This document shows positions 13,989 through 22,992 of a stretch of 27,051 bases of DNA, in pieces (the first letter of the stretch is position 1; each line of letters starts with the position of its first letter). Under the pieces are notes generated by a model. The model was given only the letters and a program-made list of their open reading frames with translations, did not search any database and was not told where the DNA came from. The stretch comes from JAVXTH01 sp036641395 (GTDB lineage: Bacteria; Bacillota_I; Bacilli_A; Erysipelotrichales; Erysipelotrichaceae): the NCBI GenBank assembly GCA_036641395.1, contig JAVWEY010000022.1, positions 1 to 27,051 on the forward strand, given 5' to 3'. The position numbers were made by a program, and so were the translations under genes.

Positions 13989-15737
13989 ATGACGATGGTA
14001 CATTTAAAAATAAATGGGCGCGATATTGAAGCGCAAAAAGATAGTACAATATTAGAGGCAGCCCGCATCAATCAAATTGATATTCCAACTCTATGTTTCC
14101 TTAAAAACATGAATGAAACCGGAGCATGTCGGGTTTGTCAAGTTGAAGTAAAAGGTGCTCGTACTTTATGTGCGGCTTGTGTTTATCCAATTAGTGAAGG
14201 AATGGAAGTCTTAACTCATTCAAAACGAGTTATGGATGCGCGTCGTGAAATTGTTGAATTGATTTTATCAAACCACAATCATGATTGTTTATCATGTATT
14301 CGTAATCAGAATTGTGAATTACAAGCGCTTGCCCAACAGGTTGGGGTAAGAAAAGAACATTTTAAAGGTTCTCAAACACCACCAACAATCGATGAAGTGT
14401 CAAGTGGTATTATTCGCGATACGAGCAAGTGTGTTCTTTGTGGAAGATGTGTAGAAACATGTGAAAAGGTTCAAGGATTAGGTATTTTAAGCTTTATGGA
14501 TCGTGGCTTTAAGACCAAAGTAGGACCGGTTTTTGATCGCAGTTTAGCGGATGTTAACTGTATGCAATGTGGTCAATGTATTAATGCATGTCCGGTTGGA
14601 GCGCTTCATGAAAAAGAAGAAATTGATGATGTGATTTTAGCATTAAATAATCCTAAAAAACACGTTATCGTTCAAACTGCTCCAGCGATTCGTGCCTCAC
14701 TTGGTGAAGAATTTAATTTACCAATTGGGACAAGAGTAACAGGGAAAATGGTTGCATGTTTAAAACAAATGGGTTTTGATCGTGTATATGATACTAACTT
14801 CTCAGCTGATTTAACGATTATGGAAGAAGGAACTGAATTTCTTAATCGAGTAAAAAAAGGTGGTAAATTACCAATGATTACATCTTGTTCACCAGGATGG
14901 GTTAATTATTGTGAACATGAATACCCTGATTTATTAGAACATTTATCAACATGTAAATCACCACATATGATGTTTGGGGCAATTCTTAAATCTTATTATG
15001 CACAAACAAAGAAGATTGATCCTAATGATATCTATGTTGTTTCAATTATGCCATGTGTTGCGAAAAAAGGCGAAAAACTTCGTCCTGAAAATTTAAGTGG
15101 AGGTTTACAAGATGTAGATGCAGTACTTACTACGCGTGAACTTGCTCGCTTGATTAAAATGTATGGAATTGACTTTAATATTCAAAAAGATGAAGCTTTT
15201 GATCAAGATATGTTTGGTGAATATTCAGGTGCAGGAGCTATATTTGGAACGAGTGGTGGGGTAATGGAAGCAGCACTACGTACCGTAGTTGAGATATTAA
15301 GTGGTAAACCACTTGATAAGATTGATTTTGTGGCAGTTCGTGGCGTTGAAGGTTTAAAAGAAGCATCCTTACAGGTTGCGGGAATGGAAGTCAATGTTGC
15401 GGTTGCCCAATCGATGAGTGTAGCTAAACCAATCTTAGAAGAGATTCGAAGTCATAAGAGTAAATATCACTTTATCGAAATTATGGGTTGTCCAGGAGGC
15501 TGTATCAATGGTGGAGGTCAAGCTTACGTACCTGCGAAGATCCGTAATAGCGATGTTAACTTCAAACAACTTCGTGCAAATGTGTTATATGAAGAAGATA
15601 AAGCAATGCCAATTCGTAAATCACATGATAATAAACAGATTCAAAATTTATATAAAGAATTTTTAGGAGAACCATGTGGTGAAAAATCACATCATTTGTT
15701 ACATACTACTTATTCTAAAAAAGATAAATATAAATAA
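13989..15737 (+). CDS. hydA: [FeFe] hydrogenase catalytic subunit HydA/HndD (NADH-dependent type)
   Basis: Makes H2 from protons (or the reverse) in the cytosol as part of an NAD(H)-linked complex, 582 residues. Seen: N-terminal [2Fe-2S] ligands Cys36, 47, 50, 64; a His-Cys [4Fe-4S] site (His96, Cys100, 103, 109); two [4Fe-4S] clusters (Cys148/151/154/158 and 191/194/197/201); then the H-cluster domain with L1 TSCSPGW (298-304), L2 MPCVAKK (354-360) and L3 MGCPGGC (499-505). L1 has Ser301 where the classical TSCCPGW has Cys just before Pro. The start is ATG at 13989 with GGAGG seven bases upstream. Whether it bifurcates with ferredoxin or uses NADH only cannot be told from sequence. Maturases HydEFG are not in the window. 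Confidence 0.95.
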   Translation: MTMVHLKINGRDIEAQKDSTILEAARINQIDIPTLCFLKNMNETGACRVCQVEVKGARTLCAACVYPISEGMEVLTHSKRVMDARREIVELILSNHNHDCLSCIRNQNCELQALAQQVGVRKEHFKGSQTPPTIDEVSSGIIRDTSKCVLCGRCVETCEKVQGLGILSFMDRGFKTKVGPVFDRSLADVNCMQCGQCINACPVGALHEKEEIDDVILALNNPKKHVIVQTAPAIRASLGEEFNLPIGTRVTGKMVACLKQMGFDRVYDTNFSADLTIMEEGTEFLNRVKKGGKLPMITSCSPGWVNYCEHEYPDLLEHLSTCKSPHMMFGAILKSYYAQTKKIDPNDIYVVSIMPCVAKKGEKLRPENLSGGLQDVDAVLTTRELARLIKMYGIDFNIQKDEAFDQDMFGEYSGAGAIFGTSGGVMEAALRTVVEILSGKPLDKIDFVAVRGVEGLKEASLQVAGMEVNVAVAQSMSVAKPILEEIRSHKSKYHFIEIMGCPGGCINGGGQAYVPAKIRNSDVNFKQLRANVLYEEDKAMPIRKSHDNKQIQNLYKEFLGEPCGEKSHHLLHTTYSKKDKYK

Positions 15738-15752
15738 TTTGAAGATAAATTG

Positions 15753-15783
15753 AAGCACTGAACTAAAGTTCAGTGCTTTTTAA
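15753..15783 (+). terminator. Terminator of the hydrogenase operon
   Basis: Perfect 11-bp stem AAGCACTGAAC/GTTCAGTGCTT around TAAA, followed by TTT. Confidence 0.9.
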
Positions 15784-15869
15784 GTTATTTTTAGTAAATA
15801 AAGTGATAAAACCGTCATATTCAATCCTTATTTCTTATGATATTGTATAATTAATAAAAAGGAGTCGTT

Positions 15870-17114
15870 ATGATTAAAAAGAGAAAAAAGCATCTTAAAA
15901 AAAGCGTTGTTATTGTTCTAGGCGTTCTTGCTGGATTATTAATATTATCAATATTCTATTTTTTCATGATGAAGAAAGAAGACCCATATTTAAAGTTTCA
16001 TGGATATCAAAAAGATAATAAGGAAATAGGTAAAATAATTCATTATGAATCAAAGGATAAAGATTATTTTGAAGCATATCATTATCCTAAGTTTAAGGAA
16101 GCACCTCTTGATACAAAGATTAAAAGTTATATTAATAAATTAAAAGAAACCAAGAAAAAAGCAGATTATATTTATACATTAGATTATGAGAGTCATAAAG
16201 TATTTGATTCTTACTTAAGTTTATTATTTACTAAAAAGGATTATGATGAAAAACATAAACTAAAAAGTGAAGAGCAATTTACAATGAATTATGATTTAAA
16301 ACATAAGAAACTACTACAAATAGAAGATATCTTCCGTTCAAATTATAAATTCCAATTTGCTGATTTATTTAAAAATGGTAATCCAATGTTTTTACTTCAA
16401 ACTTCAGGAATTCGTTTTTATGATCAAAAGCAAGTTAAAGATATGAATTATAATGAGTTAAAATCATGGATGGCATTAAAGAACCCTAATATTCCTAGCA
16501 TTGGCAGTAATGTTGTAGCAGTTGATGCAATGGCAGATATTGATCCAAATCGAGCAATGGTAGCTTTTACCTTTGATGATGGACCTAATTCTAATACAAC
16601 CAACCAAGTTTTAGATGCTTTTGGTAGGGTAAGGGGAAGTGCTACTTTCTTTATGTTAGGAAGTCGTGCAATTAATAATCCGGATATTGTAAAGCGAATC
16701 GTAAGAGAAGGTCATGAAATTGGGAATCACAGTATGTCTCATGCCAATCTTTCTAAGGGCGATGCCACGTTAATTAATAATGAGTTCTTTCAAACACAAA
16801 ATGTATTATATGAGATGACGGGGCATGAACCAACTGTATTTCGACCACCCTATGGTGCAATCAGTGATTTAATGAAATCAATTATTCCACTTCCAATGAC
16901 TTTATGGAGTATTGATACATTAGATTGGAAGACGCGGGATACTCAAGCGATAGTTTCATCTGTCATGTCAAGAGTACACGATGGTTCAATTATCTTGCTT
17001 CATGATATTTATGGAACCAGTGCAAGTGCGATTGATATTTTATTACCAAAATTACAGGAGCAAGGTTATCAATTTGTGACAATTGATGAACTAAATCAAT
17101 ATCGTCCAAAATAA
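15870..17114 (+). CDS. Membrane-anchored polysaccharide deacetylase (NodB domain)
   Basis: Predicted cell-wall or exopolysaccharide N-deacetylase, 414 residues. One N-terminal membrane helix (about 12-34) after a very basic start places the rest outside the cell. Residues 40-215 form a Lys/Tyr-rich domain resembling the DUF3298/PdaC-type N-terminal region. The NodB domain has TFDDGP (234-239, catalytic Asp and metal Asp), HSMSH (287-291, metal His), RPPYG (325-329), LWSIDTLDW and LLHD (catalytic His378), so all five motifs are complete. The start is ATG at 15870, with AAGGAG six bases upstream and a TATAAT at 15846-15851. It is probably a single-gene unit that modifies peptidoglycan, as in lysozyme resistance; the exact substrate is not shown. 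Confidence 0.92.
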   Translation: MIKKRKKHLKKSVVIVLGVLAGLLILSIFYFFMMKKEDPYLKFHGYQKDNKEIGKIIHYESKDKDYFEAYHYPKFKEAPLDTKIKSYINKLKETKKKADYIYTLDYESHKVFDSYLSLLFTKKDYDEKHKLKSEEQFTMNYDLKHKKLLQIEDIFRSNYKFQFADLFKNGNPMFLLQTSGIRFYDQKQVKDMNYNELKSWMALKNPNIPSIGSNVVAVDAMADIDPNRAMVAFTFDDGPNSNTTNQVLDAFGRVRGSATFFMLGSRAINNPDIVKRIVREGHEIGNHSMSHANLSKGDATLINNEFFQTQNVLYEMTGHEPTVFRPPYGAISDLMKSIIPLPMTLWSIDTLDWKTRDTQAIVSSVMSRVHDGSIILLHDIYGTSASAIDILLPKLQEQGYQFVTIDELNQYRPK

Positions 17115-17186
17115 ATGAGCTTGATTATATAATTATTTTCTTTATCATAATGTTTAGAAAGTTTCATTCTAAATCTTCAATAACCA

Positions 17187-17215
17187 TTTACAAGTTTCTA
17201 ACTTTCTGGTATGAT
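17187..17215 (+). promoter_or_regulatory. Promoter of the riboswitch/P-type ATPase transcript
   Basis: -35 TTTACA (17187-17192), 17-bp spacer, -10 TATGAT (17210-17215). The predicted start near 17222 coincides with the first base of the aptamer. Confidence 0.75.
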
Positions 17216-17222
17216 AAGCATC

Positions 17223-17314
17223 AATAAGGGAGTAGTCAGCACTACCCTAGTGTGCGAACATGCCAACATACGCGAATAGAGATATTCTGGTTGTTCATTA
17301 TGACGAGACTTATT
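17223..17314 (+). promoter_or_regulatory. yybP-ykoY manganese riboswitch aptamer
   Basis: The P1 stem AATAAG (17223-17228) pairs with CTTATT (17309-17314). Next to it are the conserved GGGAGTAG entry strand and the CATACG element (17267-17272), as in Lactococcus yoaB-type aptamers. Inner hairpins include GCACTA/TAGTGTGC and GAATA-GAGA-TATTC (17274-17287). The 3' side of P1 is also part of the terminator at 17304, so Mn2+ binding should stabilise P1, prevent termination and switch the gene on. The downstream gene type (P-type cation ATPase) is typical for this class. Confidence 0.85.
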
Positions 17315-17348
17315 AAAGGTTCATAACTTTTAATAGTCTCGTTTTTTT
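17304..17348 (+). terminator. Riboswitch expression-platform terminator
   Basis: CGAGACT (17304-17310), extended by an ATTAAA segment, pairs with the segment ending AGTCTCG (17335-17341), followed by seven T. It shares bases 17309-17314 with aptamer stem P1, so the two are mutually exclusive. Confidence 0.85.
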
Positions 17349-17401
17349 CTTGTAATAAGGGAAAGACTATAAAAGGTACAAATTATAAGTGAGGTAGAAA
17401 G

Positions 17402-19990
17402 ATGAAACCATTTTATCAAATTGAAAAAGAAGAAGTATTAAAAGAACTTAATGTTACAAGCAATGGTCTAAGCCAGGACGAAATTAAACTTCGTAATGAG
17501 AAGTATGGTCCTAATTCTTTAGAAGAAGAAAAACAACAAGGTATTCTTTCAATATTTTTATCACAGTTTAAAGATCTATTAGTTATTATTCTAATCATTG
17601 CCGCCCTTGTATCACTTGCAAGTGGTGAGAAAGAAAGTACGATTGTTATCTTGTTTGTGATAACAGTCAATGCAATCTTAGGCTGTGTTCAAACCGTAAA
17701 AGCGCAGAAATCACTTGATTCATTAAAGAAACTATCGATTCCAAGAGCTCGTGTTGTTCGTAATAATGAAACGATTGAAATTGATTCTAGTGAACTTACA
17801 GTAGGTGATATTTTATTACTTGAAGCAGGAGATGTAGTTGCTAGTGATGGTCGTATTATTTCAGCTCATTCCTTACAAGTGAATGAAAGTGCTCTAACAG
17901 GAGAGGCGCTAAGTGTTGAAAAGCATAGTGATGTAATTGAAGGACAATGTGGAATTGGCGATCAACTCAATATGGTATTTTCTAGTGGACTTGTTACCTA
18001 TGGTAGAGCGCAGGTAGTGATTACGGCGATTGGCATGAACACCGAGATTGGTAAGATTGCTCAATTGATGAACACGACGAAACAACGTAAAACACCACTT
18101 CAAAGAAGTCTGGATGATTTTTCAAAGAAATTATCAATTGCGATTCTTGTCATTTGTGCGATTGTATTTGCTTTAAGTATTTATCAAGGGGTTGATACTC
18201 TTGATGCTTTAATGTTTGCGGTAGCCTTAGCAGTAGCTGCTATTCCTGAAGCTTTAGCATCCATTGTTACGATTGTACTAGCAATTGGAACTCAGAAAAT
18301 GGCAAAAGAAAATGCGATTATTAAGAATATTAATTCGGTAGAATCACTTGGTAGTGTTTCTATTATCTGTTCGGATAAAACTGGAACATTAACCCAGAAT
18401 AAAATGAGCGCACAACATGTTTATCGAAATCATGAAATTGTTGATGCTTCAGGTTTGGATGAAAATATATTATTAGATCGTCACTTAATGTTAGCTTTTG
18501 CTTTATGTAATGATTCCATCACAACGGTTGATCAACGATTAGGGGATCCTACTGAACTTGCTTTAGTTGATCTACTTGAACGTTATTCCATTGATGAGTT
18601 AGAAACAAGAGAGAAGTATAAACGACTAGATGAGAATCCATTTGATAGTGAACGTAAAGTTATGTCTACCTTACAACTCATTGATAATGAAAATACGATT
18701 CTTAGTAAAGGTGCTTGTGATGAGTTATTAAAGAAATGTAAGTACATTCAGTGTAAAGATGAAATCCGTTTAATTAACGATAAAGATAAAAAAATGGTAC
18801 TTGCTCAAAATACAGTATTTGCCCAAGAAGGATTACGGGTTTTAGGTTTCGCATTTAAAAAAGTAAAACAGGACCAATTAGAGATTAAAGATGAACAGGA
18901 TTTAACGTTCTTAGGCTTAATATCTTTAATGGATCCGCCTCGTGTTGAAAGTTCTATGGCGGTAGAGGATTGTCGTGGTGCTAGTATAAAAGCAATTATG
19001 ATAACTGGTGATCATAAAGTAACCGCAGTCAGTATTGCGAAACATATTGGCATTTATCAGGATGGAGATGAATGTATTGATGGAGCTGAACTGATGGAGA
19101 TGAGTGAAGAAGAATTAAATCGTCGCTTAGAACATATCAGTGTTTATGCTCGTGTTGCGCCTGAACATAAAATAAGAATTGTAAATGCATGGCAAAATAA
19201 AGGCCATGTAGTTGCGATGACAGGAGATGGGGTTAATGATGCTCCGGCTCTTAAAAAAGCTGATATTGGTATTGCAATGGGAATCACTGGTACGGAAGTA
19301 TCGAAAGATGCTGCTAGTATGATTTTAACGGATGATAACTTTGCAACGATTGTAAAAGCAGTAGCTACTGGACGTAACATTTATGCGAATATTCGCAATG
19401 CAATTAAATATTTGTTATCTGGAAATTTATCAGGTATCATTTGTGTATTGGCAGCATCTTTATTAGGAATGCAAGTTCCTTTCTTACCCGTTCATTTATT
19501 ATTTATTAATTTAGTTACAGATTCACTTCCTGCAATTGCGATTGGTATGGAAAAAACAAAACATGATATTTTAAAAGAAAAACCACGTAGTATGAAAGAA
19601 GGAATACTGAATCGTTCGATGATGGTTGAGATGGGTTTTGAAGGTATCTTAATTGCAATTGTAACGATGATTGCTTATTTTGTTGGATTAAGAATCGCTT
19701 ATCCAGTCGCAACTACGATGGCATTTTCAACCCTTTGTCTCTCACGTTTATTCCATGGTTTTAATTGTCGTAGTAAACAATCAATTTTTAAGATTGGTTT
19801 ATTCTCTAATATGTATAGTATTTATGCCTTCATTGTTGGCTTTATCTTCCTAAATGCAATTCTACTAGTTCCACAACTTCATTCTTGGTTTTCAGTAACA
19901 ACGATTACTTGGAATTCAATCTTTATGATTTATGGACTTGCATTTATTCCGACAATTTTAATTCAATTTATGAAAATAATTCGTAAATAA
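17402..19990 (+). CDS. P-type cation ATPase, Ca2+/Mn2+ type (riboswitch-controlled)
   Basis: ATP-driven cation exporter of the P2A (SERCA/PMCA-like) class, 862 residues. Seen: an N-terminal cytoplasmic cation-ATPase domain (1-60), a TGEALSVEK actuator motif near 166-174, IPEALAS in the fourth membrane helix (usually PEGLP), the phosphorylation site DKTGTLT at Asp325, an MITGDH segment, TGDGVNDAPA at Asp609, and a C-terminal group of six membrane helices. The family pumps Ca2+, but the Mn2+ riboswitch upstream points to Mn2+ efflux, as for yoaB-like pumps. The start is ATG at 17402, with GAGGTAG upstream. A terminator follows directly. Confidence 0.92.
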   Translation: MKPFYQIEKEEVLKELNVTSNGLSQDEIKLRNEKYGPNSLEEEKQQGILSIFLSQFKDLLVIILIIAALVSLASGEKESTIVILFVITVNAILGCVQTVKAQKSLDSLKKLSIPRARVVRNNETIEIDSSELTVGDILLLEAGDVVASDGRIISAHSLQVNESALTGEALSVEKHSDVIEGQCGIGDQLNMVFSSGLVTYGRAQVVITAIGMNTEIGKIAQLMNTTKQRKTPLQRSLDDFSKKLSIAILVICAIVFALSIYQGVDTLDALMFAVALAVAAIPEALASIVTIVLAIGTQKMAKENAIIKNINSVESLGSVSIICSDKTGTLTQNKMSAQHVYRNHEIVDASGLDENILLDRHLMLAFALCNDSITTVDQRLGDPTELALVDLLERYSIDELETREKYKRLDENPFDSERKVMSTLQLIDNENTILSKGACDELLKKCKYIQCKDEIRLINDKDKKMVLAQNTVFAQEGLRVLGFAFKKVKQDQLEIKDEQDLTFLGLISLMDPPRVESSMAVEDCRGASIKAIMITGDHKVTAVSIAKHIGIYQDGDECIDGAELMEMSEEELNRRLEHISVYARVAPEHKIRIVNAWQNKGHVVAMTGDGVNDAPALKKADIGIAMGITGTEVSKDAASMILTDDNFATIVKAVATGRNIYANIRNAIKYLLSGNLSGIICVLAASLLGMQVPFLPVHLLFINLVTDSLPAIAIGMEKTKHDILKEKPRSMKEGILNRSMMVEMGFEGILIAIVTMIAYFVGLRIAYPVATTMAFSTLCLSRLFHGFNCRSKQSIFKIGLFSNMYSIYAFIVGFIFLNAILLVPQLHSWFSVTTITWNSIFMIYGLAFIPTILIQFMKIIRK

Positions 19991-19999
19991 TAAGAAAAT

Positions 20000-20031
20000 A
20001 GTTAATGAGATTTTAATCATTAACTTTTTTT
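20000..20031 (+). terminator. Terminator of the P-type ATPase gene
   Basis: Stem AGTTAATGA (20000-20008) with TCATTAACT (20017-20025), followed by seven T. Confidence 0.85.
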
Positions 20032-20079
20032 ACGCAACATTTTATGAAGTTGAAAGGTATAATAGATGAAAGGACGTTG

Positions 20080-20577
20080 GTGATTGATGTGTTGGAACTG
20101 CTGGATTTAAATCATGAAGAAGTGGTAGATTACTATAAAGATTTGGTTTATAAACTTGCCTGTTCACAAGTGCGTAATGAAAGTGTGGCCCAGGATGTCT
20201 TTCAAGATGTGTTTTTACGTTATATAAGGAATAAGAAAAAATTTGAAAATGAAGATCATCGTAAAGGTTGGTTTATAAAAGTAACAATTAATTGTTCTCG
20301 GTCTTATTTTACTCAAACTTATATGAAAAGAGAAGTTCCTATTTTAATGGATTTTGCCGATAATAATAAAGCAGAGAATTATATTTATTATTATGTTTTG
20401 AAGTTGCCAAGAAAATATCGTTTGGTGATTCATTTGTTTTACTATGAAGAATTATCGTCAAAAGAAATAAGTGAATTTTTAAAAATAAAAGAAACTACAA
20501 TTCGCTCACAATTAAAAAGAGCACGAGTATTACTTAAAGAATATATGAAGGAGGATGGTTTTGATGAAAGATTATAA
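20080..20577 (+). CDS. ECF-type RNA polymerase sigma factor
   Basis: Small sigma-70-family factor. Region 2 holds DYYKDLVYKLACSQVRNESVAQDVFQDVFLRYI. Region 4 holds LPRKYRLVIHLFYYEELSSKEISEFLKIKETTIRSQLKRAR with its helix-turn-helix. No region 3, typical of ECF sigmas. The frame is open from ATG 20044 (177 residues), but that ATG has no ribosome binding site. GTG at 20080 has AAAGGA five bases upstream and gives 165 residues, the usual length, so I prefer it. The downstream membrane protein overlaps its end by 14 bases, the usual sigma/anti-sigma arrangement. The promoter it recognises is not evident in the window. Confidence 0.87.
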   Translation: MIDVLELLDLNHEEVVDYYKDLVYKLACSQVRNESVAQDVFQDVFLRYIRNKKKFENEDHRKGWFIKVTINCSRSYFTQTYMKREVPILMDFADNNKAENYIYYYVLKLPRKYRLVIHLFYYEELSSKEISEFLKIKETTIRSQLKRARVLLKEYMKEDGFDERL

Positions 20578-21271
20578 AAAAGTGAATGAAGAAATTGAAG
20601 TACCTCAAGGATTAGTCAATCAAACAAAAGCATTGATGAATCAACGTGTTAAACCAAGAGGATTTATATTTAAACGAGTTGCATTCGCTGTATGTTGCTT
20701 ATTTGTTTTTATGTTTAGTATTCCTTTAGTGCATTCATTTAATGAACCTAAAGAAATTGAGAAAGAATTTGTATTTAATTATCACGACAAAGAAGGAGAA
20801 TTAGCTACATTTGAAACAGGGAATACAAAGACAAATGATGTAGTCTTATTTTATGAAGCCATCGATTATAAAGATGCGATTGTTTATTTTCCTTTTCTAA
20901 CTCAAATAAATGTTTCAAGTGAATTGAATTATAAGGATGAACAATATGGATATATTTATAATAATGAAACAAAGCAAAAAGAATATGGAGCTAATTTATC
21001 ATTAACTTATCGTAATCAACTTGAATCTAAGGATTCATCAGAAGTTATAAATAAAGAAATTACACTACTAGTGGAAGATAAAAGAACACCTTCTTGTTTT
21101 GGACAAATGGTAAATATTAATAAAAAACAATCCATTGATTTATATGAAACAAGAATTAAAGAGGATGAGTATGTCAGTGCGGTATTCAAAGATGATCAAT
21201 ATCGATATCAAATTAGTTTTAAGAATATAAGCAAGAAGGATATTCAAGCGTTCATTTCTTCCATTTTATAA
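20564..21271 (+). CDS. Predicted membrane-bound anti-sigma factor
   Basis: A 235-residue protein with a cytoplasmic N-terminus (1-40), one membrane helix (about 42-63: VAFAVCCLFVFMFSIPLV) and an extracellular domain of about 170 residues rich in Lys, Glu and Tyr. This layout, and a start inside the end of the ECF sigma gene, is that of anti-sigma factors. I see no zinc-binding (ZAS) motif, so the assignment depends on position and topology. The start is ATG at 20564, nine bases after GGAGG; the in-frame ATG at 20555 overlaps that site and is rejected. A stress at the cell surface probably releases the sigma factor. Confidence 0.75.
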   Translation: MKDYKKVNEEIEVPQGLVNQTKALMNQRVKPRGFIFKRVAFAVCCLFVFMFSIPLVHSFNEPKEIEKEFVFNYHDKEGELATFETGNTKTNDVVLFYEAIDYKDAIVYFPFLTQINVSSELNYKDEQYGYIYNNETKQKEYGANLSLTYRNQLESKDSSEVINKEITLLVEDKRTPSCFGQMVNINKKQSIDLYETRIKEDEYVSAVFKDDQYRYQISFKNISKKDIQAFISSIL

Positions 21272-21305
21272 AATACAAAATGGTGCGCTTGAGATTTGAA
21301 TAAAG

Positions 21306-21333
21306 AAAACAACTTCATATGCGAAGTTGTTTT
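21306..21333. terminator. Bidirectional terminator between the anti-sigma and MATE genes
   Basis: An 11-bp stem AAAACAACTTC/GAAGTTGTTTT around ATATGC, with an A-run on one side and a T-run on the other. It ends at the MATE stop codon. Confidence 0.85.
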
Positions 21334-22704
21334 TTAAGCTGTAGTTAAATCGTGAATCCATTTTTTTGATTTTAAACGAGGGATACAAATACATAACTTC
21401 ACAATTTCTTCAATGGTAACCATAGCGGCAACAATTTCCACATCAAAGTGGAAATACATCGCCCCAAGAAAGGCCAAAGGAACACCGATAAACCACATTG
21501 TGAAGGCTTCAATCTTTAATGCGAATTTCGCATCTCCACCACCTCGAAAGATGCCGACAATTAAGATAACGGTAAGGACACGAACTGGTGCCATAAAGGA
21601 GAAGATTCGTAAGATTAATATGGAACTATTATGAACTTGTGTTGATACATTAAAGATTGAAATAATCGAAGGAGCAAAGAAGATCATACTAATGCCTAAT
21701 AGAATACCTAATAAGAAAGCAAGAATGGTAAATTTATAGGCATAAGCAATCGTATTTTCTTTATTCTTAGCACCGATTTGATTACCAATCATAACTAAAG
21801 CAGCACTTGACATAGAGAAGCATAATACCATAAAGATATTGGTAATCGTGTTGGTAATTTGCGTTGCGGCAATTGCTTTGGTACCAATTTGTCCATAAGC
21901 CATCGTATAAAGAATCGTACCCATTCCCCAACAGCCTTCATTTAATATTACGGGAATGACACTACTTTGAATTTTAAGGAAGAATGCTTTGGTAAAGGTA
22001 AAGTAATGAGACCATGTACCATATAAAATCGAAGTTTTTCGTAGTGAGAAAAAGAGTAGAATAATACACTCTAATATGCGGGCAATTGTTGTTGCCAGAG
22101 CAGCACCTTTAACGCCCATTGCGGGGATGGGGCCATAACCAAAGATAAAGATGTAATTTAAGAAAGCATTACATAATATCGCAAGGAAGCTTACAATCAT
22201 CGGTAGACGGGCATTTCCGGTACTTCTTAAGGCACTGGCAAAGACAACCGAAATTGCAGTAAAGATATAAGAGATACAAACAACATATAGATATTGAACA
22301 CTTAATTCAATAACATAGCTGTCTTTCGTGAATAATGAAATAACACTTCGTGGAAATAATAGGGCAACTAGAGTGAAAATTAAAGCAGCAATGCTTGCGG
22401 ATATAACGCCAACACCAACTGTTTTATGGATATCATCAACGTCTTTTGCACCCCAATACTGTGAAATAAACATACTACAACCTGCGGATACGCCAACAAT
22501 AACTAAGTTATAAAGGAAGAAAAACTGATTGGCAATACCAACGGCAGCAATTTCGTTCTCTCCTAAAGCGCCAATCATTAATGTGTCAACCATATTTAAG
22601 GAAGAAACTAATAGGTTTTGAATAATAATCGGTATGACTAAAACAATCATTATTTTATAGAACTTTTTATCTTGAAATAATGTAATACATTGTTGTTTAA
22701 ACAT
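21334..22704 (-). CDS. MATE-family multidrug/cation antiporter
   Basis: Drug-export membrane protein of the MATE (NorM/MepA/DinF-like) family, 456 residues, about 12 membrane helices. Seen: VIPIIIQNLLVSSLNMVDTLMIGALGENEIAAVGIANQ-type start (residues 24-60, the family signature), SAGCSMFISQYWGAKD near 74-89, and the second-half repeat NEGCWGMGTILYTMAYGQIG followed by SSAALVMIGNQIGAKN. The start is ATG at 22704, with AAAGGAG ten bases upstream. The gene has its own promoter and a terminator-like hairpin in its leader (22724-22756). The substrate is not evident. Confidence 0.93.
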   Translation of the reverse strand: MFKQQCITLFQDKKFYKIMIVLVIPIIIQNLLVSSLNMVDTLMIGALGENEIAAVGIANQFFFLYNLVIVGVSAGCSMFISQYWGAKDVDDIHKTVGVGVISASIAALIFTLVALLFPRSVISLFTKDSYVIELSVQYLYVVCISYIFTAISVVFASALRSTGNARLPMIVSFLAILCNAFLNYIFIFGYGPIPAMGVKGAALATTIARILECIILLFFSLRKTSILYGTWSHYFTFTKAFFLKIQSSVIPVILNEGCWGMGTILYTMAYGQIGTKAIAATQITNTITNIFMVLCFSMSSAALVMIGNQIGAKNKENTIAYAYKFTILAFLLGILLGISMIFFAPSIISIFNVSTQVHNSSILILRIFSFMAPVRVLTVILIVGIFRGGGDAKFALKIEAFTMWFIGVPLAFLGAMYFHFDVEIVAAMVTIEEIVKLCICIPRLKSKKWIHDLTTA

Positions 22705-22723
22705 AAGTCGGTACTCCTTTCAT

Positions 22724-22756
22724 AAAAAAAACCACTCTGATTTTTTTCAAAGTGGT
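22724..22756 (-). terminator. Leader terminator (candidate attenuator) of the MATE gene
   Basis: Minus strand: ACCACT (22756-22751) pairs with AGTGGT (22736-22731), with an inner TGA/TCA extension after one mismatch, followed by eight T. It lies between the promoter and the ribosome binding site of the same gene, so it must be bypassed for expression. Confidence 0.7.
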
Positions 22757-22784
22757 GATCTCACTAATTTTAAGCAATGTAGTT

Positions 22785-22814
22785 ATTCTATGCTAAATTA
22801 GGTGTTTTTGTCAA
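22785..22814 (-). promoter_or_regulatory. Promoter of the MATE gene
   Basis: Minus strand: -35 TTGACA (22814-22809), 18-bp spacer, -10 TAGAAT (22790-22785). The leader to the start codon is about 75 nt and contains the terminator hairpin. Confidence 0.75.
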
Positions 22815-22992
22815 TTGTTATTTTTATCTATATCGTTTTGTATTAAAAAAGATATCATTTCTTTACTTGTTTCATTCTTAAAATTAAGACAAGTAATTAA
22901 GGGTTAAATGTTTATCAATGAAATTGATCATCGAAATAACTTTTTAATTCTTTTGATTCATGTTATATTTATATGGCTTAGAGGTGAAGGAT

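Noticed and set aside
20058..20063. TATAAT as promoter of the ECF sigma gene
   Set aside because: No acceptable -35 at 16-18 bp, and the start would fall on the ribosome binding site, so I did not list it as a promoter.
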